64,000 nt of DNA from Rhyacophila brunnea (taxonomy: Eukaryota; Arthropoda; Insecta; Trichoptera; Rhyacophilidae): contig JAGYXB010001022.1 in the NCBI GenBank assembly GCA_022495005.1, forward strand, positions 186,001 to 250,000, read 5' to 3'. The position numbers and the translations under genes are program-made. Of the stretch, positions 41,270 to 52,249 are shown one piece after another (position 1 is the stretch's first letter; each line of letters opens with the position of its first letter). A model generated the notes under the pieces. The model saw only the letters and a program-made list of their open reading frames with translations, made no database searches and had not been told where the DNA came from.

Positions 41270-41830
41270 ATTTCTACGATGTCATAAAAATTGGACGTGG
41301 TATTCCTTTGAATGGACAGAGTAAGGAAATTATTATTAATGCAATAAAAAAAATAAAAAATTTTCACACAAAAGCGAAAGACGTATATTGTAGTGTAGCA
41401 GAAGTTACAGAAGCTGTCACTAACATCTGTGGAAAGAATTGATGCAGAAAAAAGAAAGAAGGAAAGGTGGGAAAGTATACATAAAAAAACAGCTCTCGAT
41501 GATTTCGATAATTGTGTCATTTGGAGAAAAATATATAACTTCCATAAAGACTCTCACCAGTTGCCGACAATAAAAAAAAAATACATGCACAATAGTAAAA
41601 GACATAAATTTCAGAGGCTCGGTGTCAAAATCGAGAAATGTTGTTCAGAAACTAGGATTTAAATGGAAAAATACTGACGACAAGTGAAAAGCTTTAATGG
41701 AAACTCACGACTTCGATTCAAAATATTTAAATTTAATTTCAAAGTTTCGAGCAGATTACAGGCCAGTAGTTTATACGGACGAGTCATATATATACATTCC
41801 ACCAATAGTAGTTACAAGGCATGATGAGAC
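41270..41830 (+). pseudogene. Tc1/IS630-type transposase N-terminal half, broken
   Basis: In shifting frames the plus strand reads RGIPLNGQSKEIIINAI, then DFDNCVIWRKIYNFHKDSH, PTIKKKY, DINFRGSVSKSR, VVQKLGFKWKN, ALMETHDF and PVVYTDESYIY. This is the order of an insect DDE-type family of the Tc1/mariner-IS630 group: a helix-turn-helix start, D-F-D-x-x-V-I-R-x-K-I, P-T, the G-F-x-W-K segment and the YxDE box that carries the first catalytic Asp. Everything after this box is missing, and a stop plus at least two frameshifts are present. No terminal repeats were found around it. Confidence 0.75.
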
Positions 41831-41889
41831 GGGTCGCAAAAAAGTATTAAAAGTATTAGTAAAAAAAATATTGTATTTAATCTTTTAGT

Positions 41890-42335
41890 ATAAACTCTTA
41901 TTTTTGAGCCGTTCTTCATCAGGCCGTCTTATAAATCTGAACCGACTCTATATTGGATGTCCGTGGTTATAGCATTTTCAAATTATTAATTTGTCACGGC
42001 ACAAATTACAATATCTTCAATTCCATGTTTCACATCATTAGATAAATTATATTTCATAAACTTTTGAATGGAGTTTGTAATTGACTCGTAACTTTAGAGA
42101 AATTTTAACATATTGCGACCTATAAATTTTTACCATGATATATTATATATAATAAATGCCTAAATTCATCATCAAAAATCATACAATCAAAAGAGTTAAG
42201 GAGATAAATGTAACTAGTAATAATAATAATAAGTATCTTTGAAATGGAACAATTGCAGTTACTTCCACCCGTGCGTAGTCTGAAGAAAAAGAAAACGTTC
42301 AGTCGGTAAATAGCCCTGAAACCGCTTCGCTACTT
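41890..42335. other. Unassigned AT-rich stretch
   Basis: No frame or repeat recognised between the transposase relic and the MITE at 42.34 kb. Confidence 0.25.
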
Positions 42336-42340
42336 AGACG

Positions 42341-42606
42341 AGTTGGAACCAATGACATTAATATGGACGAAGTATCTGGAAAAAAAAATGACACTCACTT
42401 TTTTGTCGGGTCTGCCGATTGGCATAATCTGTTCTAACGCCATTACAATAAAGGTGATATTGCTATAAATTCCCGATGCGTGATATCGCATAATGGAAAT
42501 TGCGTGACGTCTACCTATACATGTGCGAATGTCGCTATGTGCGAACTTACTTGCTAGCTACTGTATTGAGTACGTTGTCCATTAATAATGTCATTGGTCG
42601 GAACCT
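42341..42606. mobile_element. MITE with 33-bp inverted ends
   Basis: The left GTTGGAACCAATGACATTAA TATGGACGAAGTA and the right, reverse-complemented, GGTTCCGACCAATGACATTA TTAATGGACAACGTA are matched inverted repeats about 265 bp apart. The exact borders and target duplication are unclear. The interior contains no coding sequence. Confidence 0.6.
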
Positions 42607-42609
42607 ATT

Positions 42610-43228
42610 ATAATGCAGCACCCTTTTTCGCGCCAAAGTGCGCGTACACACCAGCCTAGTTATAATAACAATTTGTAATCCAAACGTAAAGTCCTTAAAA
42701 TTAATATTAGCCAATGCATAAAAAAATAAAACAATGTTTTATCCCTAATAATCACAAAGTGCCCATGACATATTATTATTAACAATAAAATTATTACATA
42801 ATCACCTATATTTTGATTACTCCCATGTCCTATATCTCGTCTAAAAAAGAAAATCTACCTAATATTCAATTACCCGAAATTCTTGGTTTTAATTGAATTC
42901 AAAAGAAATCTTCGGACATAATCCCTCTTCTATATCAGTATCTACGCTCTAGCATCGGAGCATAAAGAAAGCACAGAGTCGCGCTGTTTTCATCAGTCCA
43001 AAGCGTAGCCTCTAACCATTTGCCATGTGAAACCTGATGTAGCGCGTAGATCGCTATTGCTACAAAACGAATGAGGGTCTGTCACGCCAACGGAATCCGC
43101 ACAGTTGAGCTAAAAGCATATATGCCTCAACTAAAACTGACGTATCTTCTTACAAACTCGGGTATTTGTAACTAGTTCACCTCTAAGATTAGCCAAGATG
43201 TTGATTATCATCGACAACATCCTGACCT
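42610..43228. other. Unassigned stretch
   Basis: No gene or repeat recognised. The part at 42900-43200 is less AT-rich and carries CTACGCTCTAGCATC and CTGATGTAGCGCGTAGATCG strings that are weakly complementary. Confidence 0.25.
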
Positions 43229-43231
43229 TTA

Positions 43232-43571
43232 GGCCCGTTTCAGACGGGACATCGGTGTCGCGCTCGATATAATATAGGAGGCCTTTGTATTCGAATAAAG
43301 GGGCCTTTGTCTTATGTTTATGAACGCTTAGAGCTTATGAGTCAACGCGTGTCCGGTATACTTTTCCGTCAGCCGCTACATTCTCAAGCCGCCGATACAC
43401 TTGTTTTTATTACCGCAGCCAGTTGTATGTTCTAATTTATTATGCGAAATTATGCGTTGACTCATTAGCTTTGGGGCGTTCATAAACATAATACAAAGGC
43501 CCCTTTATTCGAATACAAAGGCCTCATATATTATACCGAGCGCGACACCGGTGTCCCGTCTGAAACGGGCC
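43232..43571. mobile_element. Foldback element with about 120-bp arms, TTA flanked
   Basis: The arms GGCCCGTTTCAGACGGGACA, GTGTCGCGCTCG, AGGCCTTTGTATTCGAATAA AGGGGCCTTTGT and ATGTTTATGAACGC occur on the left and again reverse-complemented on the right, with only scattered mismatches, leaving a centre of about 100 bases. TTA occurs at both borders (43229-43231, 43572-43574). The TTA duplication and the GGCCCGTTT start suggest a Harbinger-like MITE. The very high arm identity points to a young element or gene conversion between arms. Confidence 0.8.
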
Positions 43572-43668
43572 TTAAGCATTAACAAGATACCACGTCTCGC
43601 ACTCACGTGTTGTAGAGGCGGCATTTTGTCTTCACAGAACACAGAATTGACCTCCATGCAACTTTAAG

Positions 43669-44050
43669 CCAGCTCTCACATCTAAACTCGTCTCGTTTGC
43701 CGCACAGCCATAAATCAAACCTTCTATAAACGTCGTTCGGATGTTGCATATGAAGATCATGTATATCTACCTAGCGACAGTAGCGCGTAACCTCTCGAAA
43801 CTTATATATTATATTTGGATGAAGCGACCGGCGAGTCAGTATAAGAATGACCAATTCGTAGGTGTGTGTATGCATTCTGGCATCTTTGACTCGCAGCCCG
43901 AGTTCCATGCGATTTGTTGATAGCAGCACTAGTCGCATTCGACCAATCTGCGGAGCTCTTATTTGGCAACGTGTGTTTGTGAATAATGATGGCGTCACAT
44001 CGACGTATTCGACACGTTGCAGACGAGACGAGTTTTGATCTGCGAGCCGG
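43669..44050. mobile_element. MITE family G, copy 1 (382 bp)
   Basis: The ends CCAGCTCTCACATCTAAACT CGTCTCG and, reverse-complemented, CCGGCTCGCAGATCAAAACT CGTCTCG are inverted repeats of about 32 bp. The interior (GGCAACGTGTGTTT, TTGACTCGCAGCCCGAG, GACGTATTCGACACGTTGCA) is shared with copy 2 at 45.1 kb. The 96- and 88-residue minus-strand frames through it are byproducts. Confidence 0.8.
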
Positions 44051-44630
44051 ATTGAATTCAAACTCCACCGTCCATGACTATTCAGATTCCAAGTTTACTA
44101 GAAAGACTGCTATCTCCAAGCTTTGCACTTAAATTCATAAAAGAGTGCATGCAGTACTGTCTGTACATGGCGTTGGTTTAATAGAAATTCACTACGTATG
44201 CATCAAGTCAATTAGTAAATTTAACAAAACTTAGCGGAGAAGAACTGTCAACACCCCACAAATCTACACGCTTAGCAACCCCCTTTGACTCCCAAACCTG
44301 CCCCCCACTTCTCTTAATACAATCTCGAAAGACACCCCCAGGATACGCACCCTAATGTGGATCCCTGAGATACAATTTTTACTTCTGGATCTTATACGGT
44401 AGTTCCCAGTTCCGGATTATATACGGCGCAATCGGGTTTCGCCTTAGGGCGTGAGATTGGTTTCAAAAACAAGGTTAAAGATTATCATATGAAAACCCTT
44501 TGAATTGTAATAATTTTCTTTTACCCCTTTACGACGTGCTGTGAATTATCGATTCTGAAATCTGATCATTCGTTTATTCGTATGATGGTAAATAATAATA
44601 TACATTTAATAGATAAACCACTGTGAGCCA
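44051..44630. other. Unassigned stretch
   Basis: Contains a C-rich run of sequence (ACCCCACAAATC, CCCCCTTTGACTCCC, CTGCCCCCCACTTC) at 44260-44340. No frame, repeat or element end recognised. Confidence 0.25.
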
Positions 44631-44636
44631 TGGCTC

Positions 44637-44815
44637 TCGTGGTGCAGTGCGTAAGGCGCTGGCCTACCACCCGAGAGTTCTGGGTTCGATTCCCAATGAG
44701 GACACAATATTATTATTATTTGTTTTTCTCAAATCCTGGGTGTTTGTGATTGTTCAAAATTACTAACAACTACCTTGTACTAAAAACCAAGGAATGGTTA
44801 TTAATAATTCTAAAA
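44637..44815 (+). repeat. SINE B copy, near full length
   Basis: The head GCTCTCGTGGTGCAGTGCGT AAGGCGCTGG and GGGTTCGATTCCC are A- and B-box-like. The body follows with GAGGACACAATATT, TTTTTCTCAAATCCTGGGTG TTTGTGAT and GGTTATTAATAATTCTAAAA. The copy at 48.57 kb matches throughout. Confidence 0.75.
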
Positions 44816-44984
44816 ATCAAAAACATCTGCCAGGACATAAAAAAACATACACCATGTTTACAAAATATCTTTGTATGTATGTACTTATTATTATAAAAAA
44901 AGTTTTAGTTAACTATACATGTAATTTTAAAAAATATGATTTTAATTAGGTATATACATTTCCATGGGATACCATAATGTCGTT

Positions 44985-45775
44985 TGTTCAAAACGTGTGT
45001 ACTGCCTGTGCTCCTGTAGGTATAGCTGTGAGACATGTCATCTTATAATTTTCAAAGGTCTTTTGAGCTTTGAGAATCGATGTCCCCGCCGAATATTAGC
45101 CGGCTCTCACATCTAAACTCGCCTCGTCTGCCGCACAGCCATAAATCAAACCTTCCAAGAACGTCGATCCGGTGTTTCATATGAAGACCGCGCATATCTA
45201 CATAGAGACAGCCGCACGTAACCTTCGAAACGTATATATATTTTGATGCGGCGATCGGTGAGCCGGTATAGGAATGAGCACTTCGTAGGTGTTCGTATGT
45301 GTTCTGGCGTCTTTGACTCGCAGCCCGAGAAGCATGCAATTTATCGATTGCAACAGTACCTAGATGTTTTTTTTTCAAACTAAAAAGTCGCATTCGACCA
45401 ATCTGCGGAGTTGCATTTGGCAACGTGTGTTTTATGAATAACGATGACGTCACGTCGACGTATTCGATACGTTGCAGGCGAAACGAGTTTTGATGCGAGT
45501 GCCGGACTAGGGTTACATTGGTACGACCGCATTGCAAATTTAGTAGATTAGCAGATTTAGTTAGCGGACACGGCAGCCCTCGGTGATTGTAATCATGAAG
45601 AGACGCTTAACGTGGCTGGAACATGTGTTTCGGATGCTGCCAGAGAGTGCGATGCTCCATACACCTGTGGGACAACCTCAAGGGTTCCGTCGCCGTGGTC
45701 GGTCCTCACTCATTATGCAGCAGTGCTACAAAAGCACTTGTCCTCAGTCCGTCGAAGGTTACGGTAAATTATACG
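44985..45775 (+). pseudogene. RTE-clade LINE (subfamily 1) C-terminus, split by a MITE
   Basis: The left piece codes for YSCETCHLI- and ENRCPRRIL-like residues; after the MITE the frame resumes GLHWYDRIANLVD, and later RRLTWLEHVFRMLPES and FRRRGRSSLIMQQCYKS. Joined across the MITE, PRRIL|GLHWYDR is the expected RTE sequence (RRILxIxWxDRVTN). The left part is matched by 58.6 kb (GTGAGACATG-CATCTTA). Several stops and frameshifts are present. Confidence 0.75.
45100..45507. mobile_element. MITE family G, copy 2 (408 bp), inside the RTE relic
   Basis: The ends CCGGCTCTCACATCTAAACT CGCCTCGTCTGC and, reverse-complemented, CCGGCACTCGCATCAAAACT CGTTTCGCCTGC. TAG lies on both sides (45097-45099, 45508-45510), and removal of the MITE with one TAG restores the RTE reading frame ATA TTA GGG TTA CAT TGG. 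A TTTTTTTTTC insertion at 45367 is one difference from copy 1. Confidence 0.87.
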
Positions 45776-45779
45776 TCTA

Positions 45780-46280
45780 GTACATAAAGATAATTTAGAC
45801 AAACTAACATTCATATGTTTTTCATGTTAAACCTTGTAAATTTCTTTGCATGTGTTAGGAGTAATTAAAAGTAAGGCTTGATAATAAATTGCTGCCAAAA
45901 TCTCAAATCCCTACATTCTTTTCCAGTAGCTAAAAACCTCAAAGTTTCAATCGTTCATGAGGAGATATAAGCGCGAGCCAAATTTAGGTGCATGTCACCT
46001 ACTGTCACGGGCTGCTGCTACGGGAAAAAAGTGTGTAATGTCGTTTTTATTGGTGTTTAAAATGTTATCAGACTGATGCTTCCATCTCGTAGAACATTTT
46101 GAATCTTTAAACGAACATTGTCAGTTGGCAAAATCTGCCGAAATTACTAAAAAAATGAAATCAAGTCACGTTGAACTGCACTGCATCGGCACCTGCATGA
46201 CGTTTTGAACGTTTTTATCATATTCCACATGCCTACACATTTACGCACTGTAGGGCTTGCATGGCAAGTATACGATTACA
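45780..46280. other. Unassigned stretch
   Basis: No motif or shared repeat recognised. Confidence 0.25.
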
Positions 46281-46284
46281 TATT

Positions 46285-46735
46285 ATAAATTTGTGCATAT
46301 TACATTTCGCCGTATCGCAGTTCACTGTAAGCTATCGGAAAGAGATGGCCGTACAGCATTGAGATTCATCATTCTGAAAATGACGGGCTGTTCGTGGAAC
46401 ATTGCAGACACTCATGTTTTAATTTTCTAGATTCCATAAGTTCAACATTAATTTGATATTGATTGGTATCAAATATTTGATGATAACGCTGTCATTATTA
46501 TCAGATATTTGATTGGTAGGTACTTTTTGATACTTACTAGCACCTATTTGCTAACTTTATTTTAAATAACTTAGAATTTTATGTAAATATAGGTACTATA
46601 CGATATTTCTTATTTACTTACCTGCGTATTATTTAAACATAAATTTGATCTCAATGCAACATCTCACTCTGAACTGTGATACGATCAACCGCATACGTAC
46701 ACATTTCTGGACACGTTACGTTTAGTATTCACGTA
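46285..46735 (+). repeat. Family D repeat, copy 5, diverged
   Basis: ATTACATTTCGCCGTATCGC AGTTCACTGTAAGC and TATCGGAAAGAGATG match the left part of copy 4, and CTGTGATACGATCAACCGCA TACGTACACATTTCTGGACA CGTTACG the right part. The middle, including the (CCTAA) block, is replaced by unrelated sequence. Confidence 0.45.
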
Positions 46736-46739
46736 GGGT

Positions 46740-47545
46740 ATTTCGAAATGTTTATTTACAATATCAGAGTGAACTTAAAAGTGTTTAATAAAAACTTTTG
46801 CAGATGCAGGCGATAATAACGTGAAGTTTGCTATTAATGAATCTAGAATGCACAAGAACAAGTAACCATTTTCCAGCTTTATTTTCATATTAATTTATTA
46901 TCCATTTTTTCCATTGCGTTATTACATAATAAAGCCAAGTAAATTAATTTCCTTGAGACAACTGTATTTGTTATCGATTTCCGTAAATAAAAAAACTTTC
47001 AATTGCATCCGAGAAACAATTCGCGACGACCTATTAAAACGTCTGGAGCTTTCTCAAAGCTCTCCACAGCTTTTTATTTTCATAATAATCACTTTTATTT
47101 TGCAAAACAAGACATTAAACTCTGGAGACAAGAGATTTTAGCGTCGGACAAACAAAAAATCCTCTCTGAGAGGAGAAATTTTCTACTCAGACGAAAATTT
47201 CTTATTGTCTACCGACTGCGACAAATTGATGGTCATTTCTTATCGCAATTTTGTTGTGTATTCAATTTGAAAAGGAGATGAAACGGTTTCAAAAATTGAG
47301 ATAATAACAATTTTACAGAGGTCTGAATTTCATTACAATACTATTATATTATACTTTTCCAGATTATTTTCTGAGAAAAATAAAACAAAGGATTGTTTTG
47401 ATCTGACTCACAGAAAAATCGTTTTTGGGGAGGTCCATTTCTAAAAAATATCTATTAAACACGCGCGTTAACATGATCTTACTCCTTACTTCAGTTTTAG
47501 TTTATCAATTTATGGCTACGGCCGTATGTTGTAGCTTAACCACTG
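46740..47545. other. Unassigned stretch
   Basis: Two overlapping plus-strand frames at 46914-47281 (75 and 92 codons) show no motif. TCTCCACAGC and TTCTCAAAGCTCTCC are minor features. No gene is called. Confidence 0.25.
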
Positions 47546-47547
47546 GG

Positions 47548-48081
47548 GAATGCTAAAAGAAATGGCGTATTTCAAAAAAACACTACCTTATACTTAGGTC
47601 AATAATTATTATAAAGCAATCATTATTCATAGAATGTTAATCACACTTGAATGGTCAAAGACATAGCTTATAATTAGTATCTTTAGAATTATCTTCAAAT
47701 GTGTTAATTTTGCCAATTTTTTGAATAATAAAATGCCTAATTCTTGTCAAATTTGGGATCACAGAGATTATCAATATATTTTTTTATCGTAAATATTTCA
47801 CTATAATAATGTCGACATAAATTATACTAACGGTTTTATAAATGCGTTTAAAAAATAATAAATGCAAAAAATCTTAACACCACTGCACATGTATGTACTG
47901 AATTATGACTATATTCTAAAACATTAGAGCGAGAGGTTTAAAATGATACTATTTTATGTAATAAAAATACTTTATGCAGTCATAAAATGTTTAAAATTAA
48001 TATAAAGGATAATAAGGCTTCAAAATTATATATATATATATAGGTTATCTACAACGTTTAAGGAATGTCCAGGATCATGCT
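47548..48081 (+). repeat. Dispersed repeat S, copy 1 (inverted partner at 57.7 kb)
   Basis: About 530 bp from AATGCTAAAAGAAATGGCGT to GGAATGTCCAGGATCATG are matched in inverted orientation by 57699-58216, nearly base for base (GACATAGCTTATAATTAGTA, GGGATCACAGAGATTATCAA, ATTAGAGCGAGAGGTTTAAA, AGGATAATAAGGCTTCAAAA). No coding capacity or terminal repeat was seen. Confidence 0.75.
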
Positions 48082-48274
48082 GATCATGCCATATGAAATT
48101 TTACAAAATTTAAAGCAAAACCAGTTTTGTACAGATCCATTTCGAATTGTTTCCATTCAAAACTCGCGATTGACCATACGTTTCAATTTTGAATAGATAC
48201 AATCTAACATGTTTCCTTTTAAATTTTGTCAAATCTTGTGAATTATAAATTATTTTTTGTACGTTTACGTTGAT

Positions 48275-48470
48275 TCTGTTCAATACTGGGCCATTGAAGA
48301 GACGCTTTAAGTGGCTGGGACATGTGTTCCGGATGCCGCCAAAGAGTGCGACACTTCATACCCTTGTTGCACAGCCTCAAGACTTCCGTCGTCGTGGCCG
48401 GCCCTCCCTCACCCTGCAGCGGTGCTACAAAAACGATCTACACGCTGCTATGCGAGGGAAAAATGTTAAA
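48275..48470 (+). pseudogene. RTE-clade LINE (subfamily 1) C-terminus, copy 3
   Basis: The frame reads RRFKWLGHVFRMPPKSATLH, then FRRRGRPSLTLQRCYKNDLH. It matches the copies at 35, 45 and 58 kb, and stops where the others continue into the RxxWR segment, so the copy is truncated on both sides. Confidence 0.78.
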
Positions 48471-48571
48471 AGTGGCAACTACCTATATTAAGAAAAATAG
48501 TACGTATACAGAATTCAAATTTAAAATAGTTTGTGCACCTTTGTATAATACACACAGTCACTGGATATCGG

Positions 48572-48742
48572 CTCTCGTGGTGCAATGCGTAAGGCGCTTG
48601 CCTTCCACCCGAATGTTCTGGGTTCGATCCCGGTGAGGACACAATATTTATGTGTTTTTCTCAAATCCTTGGTGTTTGTGATCGACACAACCACATTGTA
48701 CGAAAAAGCAAGGACATGGTTATTAATAATTCTAAAAAAAAA
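48572..48742 (+). repeat. SINE B copy
   Basis: GGCTCTCGTGGTGCAATGCG TAAGGCGC and GGGTTCGATCCCGG (consensus B box), then TTTTTCTCAAATCCTTGGTG TTTGTGAT and GGTTATTAATAATTCTAAAA. Frames on both strands that cross this SINE (106 and 134 codons) are not genes. Confidence 0.78.
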
Positions 48743-48749
48743 ACTGTCA

Positions 48750-49675
48750 TATAAAAACAAATGCCGTCGATTTATTTTCCGAGATAATGAAAGACAAAGT
48801 ATCCACTTTTTGGGAGCACTGCTTCGAAAATCGCAAATTTCACAATTTGCCACGCCGAATCTTATGGAGTTTCTGTATATAAGCTGTACCCACACACACA
48901 GATGAGCTGTATAAACTTTCAGCATCCTGCAAGGTCTTGCAGCAAGTTACAGAAAACTGCTGCACTTATAATATATGTGACATCTTGCGATGCATGTCTT
49001 GGCAAGGTCAAAGGTTATCTCACCAATCACTAATTACATAAAAAAACACATTATCTTTGTATGGTTACGCAAAAGGAAGCGCCTATATCAAGCACTCGCA
49101 AACTCAACGTATGTGTGAAAAAGTCATCGAAAATTGACGCAAGCTTATTGTAAGTTGCAAGATGACGCGGGAAGGTAATTTAAATAATATTGCGATCCTT
49201 GTTAATTGCAAAGACTAAATTATCGATTTTAATAAATATATTTGCAAAAAGTTTTATTTAAAAGGTAAAAGGTTGTTTACTTTTAAAAGGCTACCCTTGC
49301 CCCAAATACAGCTCATGTACGCATACAAACGCGATGCATTGTATCTAATGTTACGTTTTAAGTATTTTCCATATAGGTAGAATATTGTTTTTTCGTAATG
49401 TTCATAATATTATGTACGTGTATTATACAATGTTTGCGGTGTAGATATTAATATGTGCTTTTATTTCCAAGAAATAAAACCCTCAATGCAAATACATCAT
49501 AATGTTTGTTATTGAGGTCGATGAATAACCTTATTATACAATATTATCAATTTAAAATAATGATCTAGATAATGTTAAGATGAATAACAATCGTTATAAT
49601 GGTAACATTATATATGAGTTAGGCTGTTAACTTATTTCTCGGTACAAATGTGGTGGTTATAAGCTATAAGTATCT
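48750..49675. other. Unassigned stretch
   Basis: No gene or repeat recognised. An ATGCATGTCTTGGCAAGGTC AAAGG segment is less AT-rich but not coding. Confidence 0.25.
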
Positions 49676-50153
49676 ACATATCGTCGCTATAGGATTTGTT
49701 TCCCGAATATCCATTTTTGTCGAAATCGACATTTTAATACAGTTCAATTTCTTTTATCGAACTCTACCGAAATCATTTATAAAAACAATATATTTTATCT
49801 AGGAACAGAGATATTTTTTTGAAAAACCCGAATACGCCATGTTAAGTTACAATTACTCCGTGTTGTTCTCCCGAATGTCCAACTATTCGTACCTGAATAT
49901 CCAAGTTAATTTCGGTCGAAATAAATCTCTGGCTCAGTTTTTATTTCCCGAATATGACTTTTAGCCAATCAAACCGCGCTGACGCCGTGCATCTCGCTCC
50001 CACATTCACGCTGTCCAGCTCTAAAACAATCACGCCCACTTTCATATTTTTCGGCCGTCCGGAATGATCTTTCAAATTTCGTCTTATTGATATTGTTTTT
50101 AAAGTTACTATTGTTTTAATAGTGAATTCATCAAATTTGAAGAGATCATTTAT

Positions 50154-50736
50154 CAGTGGCGAAGGGTGGAGGTAGGCTGTTAAGATCCGCCATAAATAGT
50201 GCACATTAAACTTTTTCAGACATACATATTTGTTTTCATTGAAATAAGACTACAATTTACAGATAATGTTGGTTAGATTTAAAAAAATCAATTAAACCCT
50301 GAAAAACCAAGCCATAATAGATAATAGTCAAAAAATACACGTCTATCTATAAAATATCTAAAATTATGCAATTAAATCATACATAACTTTGAGCATTTTA
50401 TAGATAGAATAATATTTTTTATTTATTATAGTTTGATTTACGCAGGACTTAATGAATTAAAAAATGAACCAACAATATGTGTAATATGTAGTTTTAATCC
50501 AACGAAAACAAATAACTATGAGTGAAAAATTGTGCACAATTTTGTCGTATTGCCCAAATTAGACCAAATCTATTATGGTTTCGTTTAGGCAGAGTTTAAT
50601 TGATTTTTAAAAACTAACTAACACCATCTGTAAATTGTAGTCTTAATTCAATAAAAACAAATACATATGACTAACATAGCTTAGTGTGCACTATTTATAG
50701 CGAATCTTAACAGCCTACCTCCACCCTTCGCCACTG
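50154..50736. mobile_element. hAT MITE family H, copy 4 (583 bp), nested
   Basis: A perfect 8-bp duplication TCATTTAT flanks it (50146-50153, 50737-50744). The ends are CAGTGGCGAAGGGTGGAGGT on both sides in inverted orientation. The body has the two inverted half-units of the family. It is the copy with the best-preserved termini. Confidence 0.95.
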
Positions 50737-51469
50737 TCATTTATAGCTGATACATCACCAGTTCGCCCTGAACTTATAGTAAAGTTTTGGAAGTGAGTAT
50801 TTTAACCTAAATAACTGCATTTTGTTTTGATAAATGACACAAAATCCCAACGGTTATATGAATTCTACAGTGTGACCCGGCAACTACTATGACGTAAAAA
50901 ATAATTATTATTTCAAATTATTATTAATTAAACATTGTTTGTCTTTATTTTACTTTTAATCTAGGTATTTCTATGAAAATAAAGGCGATGCTAGTATTTA
51001 TTTTTGAATGCGCTGATAGTTAATTTAATTTAATATGTATGTTAGTAACTATTTATTTGGTAAATATTATATACTTAGGATATTGGTACCTACCTAATAT
51101 TAGCAGCCAATGGTAATTAATTTATAGATGCTAATATTTTGTATTGTCATTCCAATAGTAAATATATAATATTTATTTGGTGGTTTTTAATAAGTTTAAT
51201 TGTTAATTATAGAAATATATAGATATAATAATATACATAGTTTTTTTTTTTTTTTGGAAAAAGTATAAATATAAAATTGTTAGCAAGTACGAGTAAGTAC
51301 CATCATAAAATATTGGAGAAATCCGTGACGTCGGTTAGTAATTGAAGTAGTAGATACCTACTTTTATTTAATAAACCAAAACCGATCGCCGATAGTCGCT
51401 TGATTTTGAAGAATACTGATGAGCAGGTATTAAAAGGCCAATAGTTAAAGTTTGTCGTCATAAGTATGT

Positions 51470-51600
51470 CACCTCGTAGCATAGTGGATAATTTGTGGAC
51501 TGGGTCGTAAACCCAGGAGATGCAGGGACGATTCCTGCCGGGTGTCTTACTTTTTTCAAAAAGATTTTTTCTATTGGTTATAATATATTTTCTCAGAATG
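51470..51600 (+). repeat. tRNA-like SINE unit (family A tail)
   Basis: CACCTCGTAGCATAGTGGAT is A-box-like; CTGGG-TCGTAAA-CCCAG is a perfect anticodon-type stem; GCAGGGACGATTCCTGC is a T-arm with a perfect 5-bp stem but loop GACGATT. The 3' sequence GGGTGTCTTACTTTTTTCAA and TTTTTTCTATTGGTTATAAT is the SINE A tail. It is better preserved than the other tRNA-like heads, but the odd T loop and C33 argue against a working tRNA. Confidence 0.5.
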
Positions 51601-52249
51601 GTACATTCTTAATTAATTAGAATGGTACATTTTTAATTAATTAGAATGGTACATTCTTAAATCTTGTGAATTATTCGTTGAATAAAAAAAAAAGATTATT
51701 AAAAACTATTTTATTACTTATTACGAAAACAACCGAAAAAAGCGAATGCCGCATGTTATTATTACCTACGAACTTGGGTTATTACGATCATTAGGTATTT
51801 AAATAGTAAAAGTAATCATTACCAATTATCGTGTAAATAAATATAACATTTGAGGTGCGTACTTTTTAACCACTCAGTAATCCGTGGGCCGTGCAGCAAT
51901 ACGCTACGGTCTTAAGTCCCGAACGTCCTTGTTTTGTCCCGAATATCCATTATTCTGAGAGAGCGCTAAAAAATTCCCGAATATCCACAACGAGTACTTG
52001 TAAATAAAACGCATTTTCTGTGCATTTACTGATTTATACCAGTATATTATTCTTGGAATCTTTTCTTAGATAATGTTGCAATCATACAGTGTAGAAAAAA
52101 TGATTGATACATCTACTGATATTTCATAATACGACAATGAAATTTGTTTTTCGTCTCCTGAAAAATTGACATTTGGTCTATTCGGGAAACAAATCCTATA
52201 GCGACGATATAAAATGCCTCATATAATATACCCACTAGAAGAAATATTT

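Larger units (their letters stand above)
49681..52207. mobile_element. 2.5-kb TA-flanked element with repeated CCCGAATATCC motifs
   Basis: The left end TCGTCGCTATAGGATTTGTT TCCCGAATA and the right end, reverse-complemented, are identical over about 29 bases. TA lies at both borders (49679-49680, 52208-52209). CCCGAATATCC or near variants (CCCGAATGTCC, CCTGAATATCC, CCCGAACGTCC) recur at about 49702, 49870, 49893, 49947, 51918, 51932 and 51976, clustered within 350 bp of each end. No transposase motif is readable. A hAT MITE (50154-50736) and a tRNA-like unit (51.47 kb) lie inside; without the hAT the element is about 1.94 kb. Confidence 0.78.

Noticed and set aside
43771..44068. 96- and 88-codon minus-strand frames
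   Set aside because: Located inside the family G MITE; the frames are not kept in the second copy.
45052..45537. 161-codon minus-strand frame
   Set aside because: It lies almost wholly in the family G MITE and crosses its borders. The same segment in copy 1 has different frames.
48521..48925. 134-codon minus-strand frame and 106-codon plus-strand frame
   Set aside because: Both cross SINE B and its flank; opposite-strand overlap and repeat content explain them.
51470..51545. Functional tRNA gene
   Set aside because: Two good stems, but C at position 33, a non-standard T loop and a SINE A tail directly after it.
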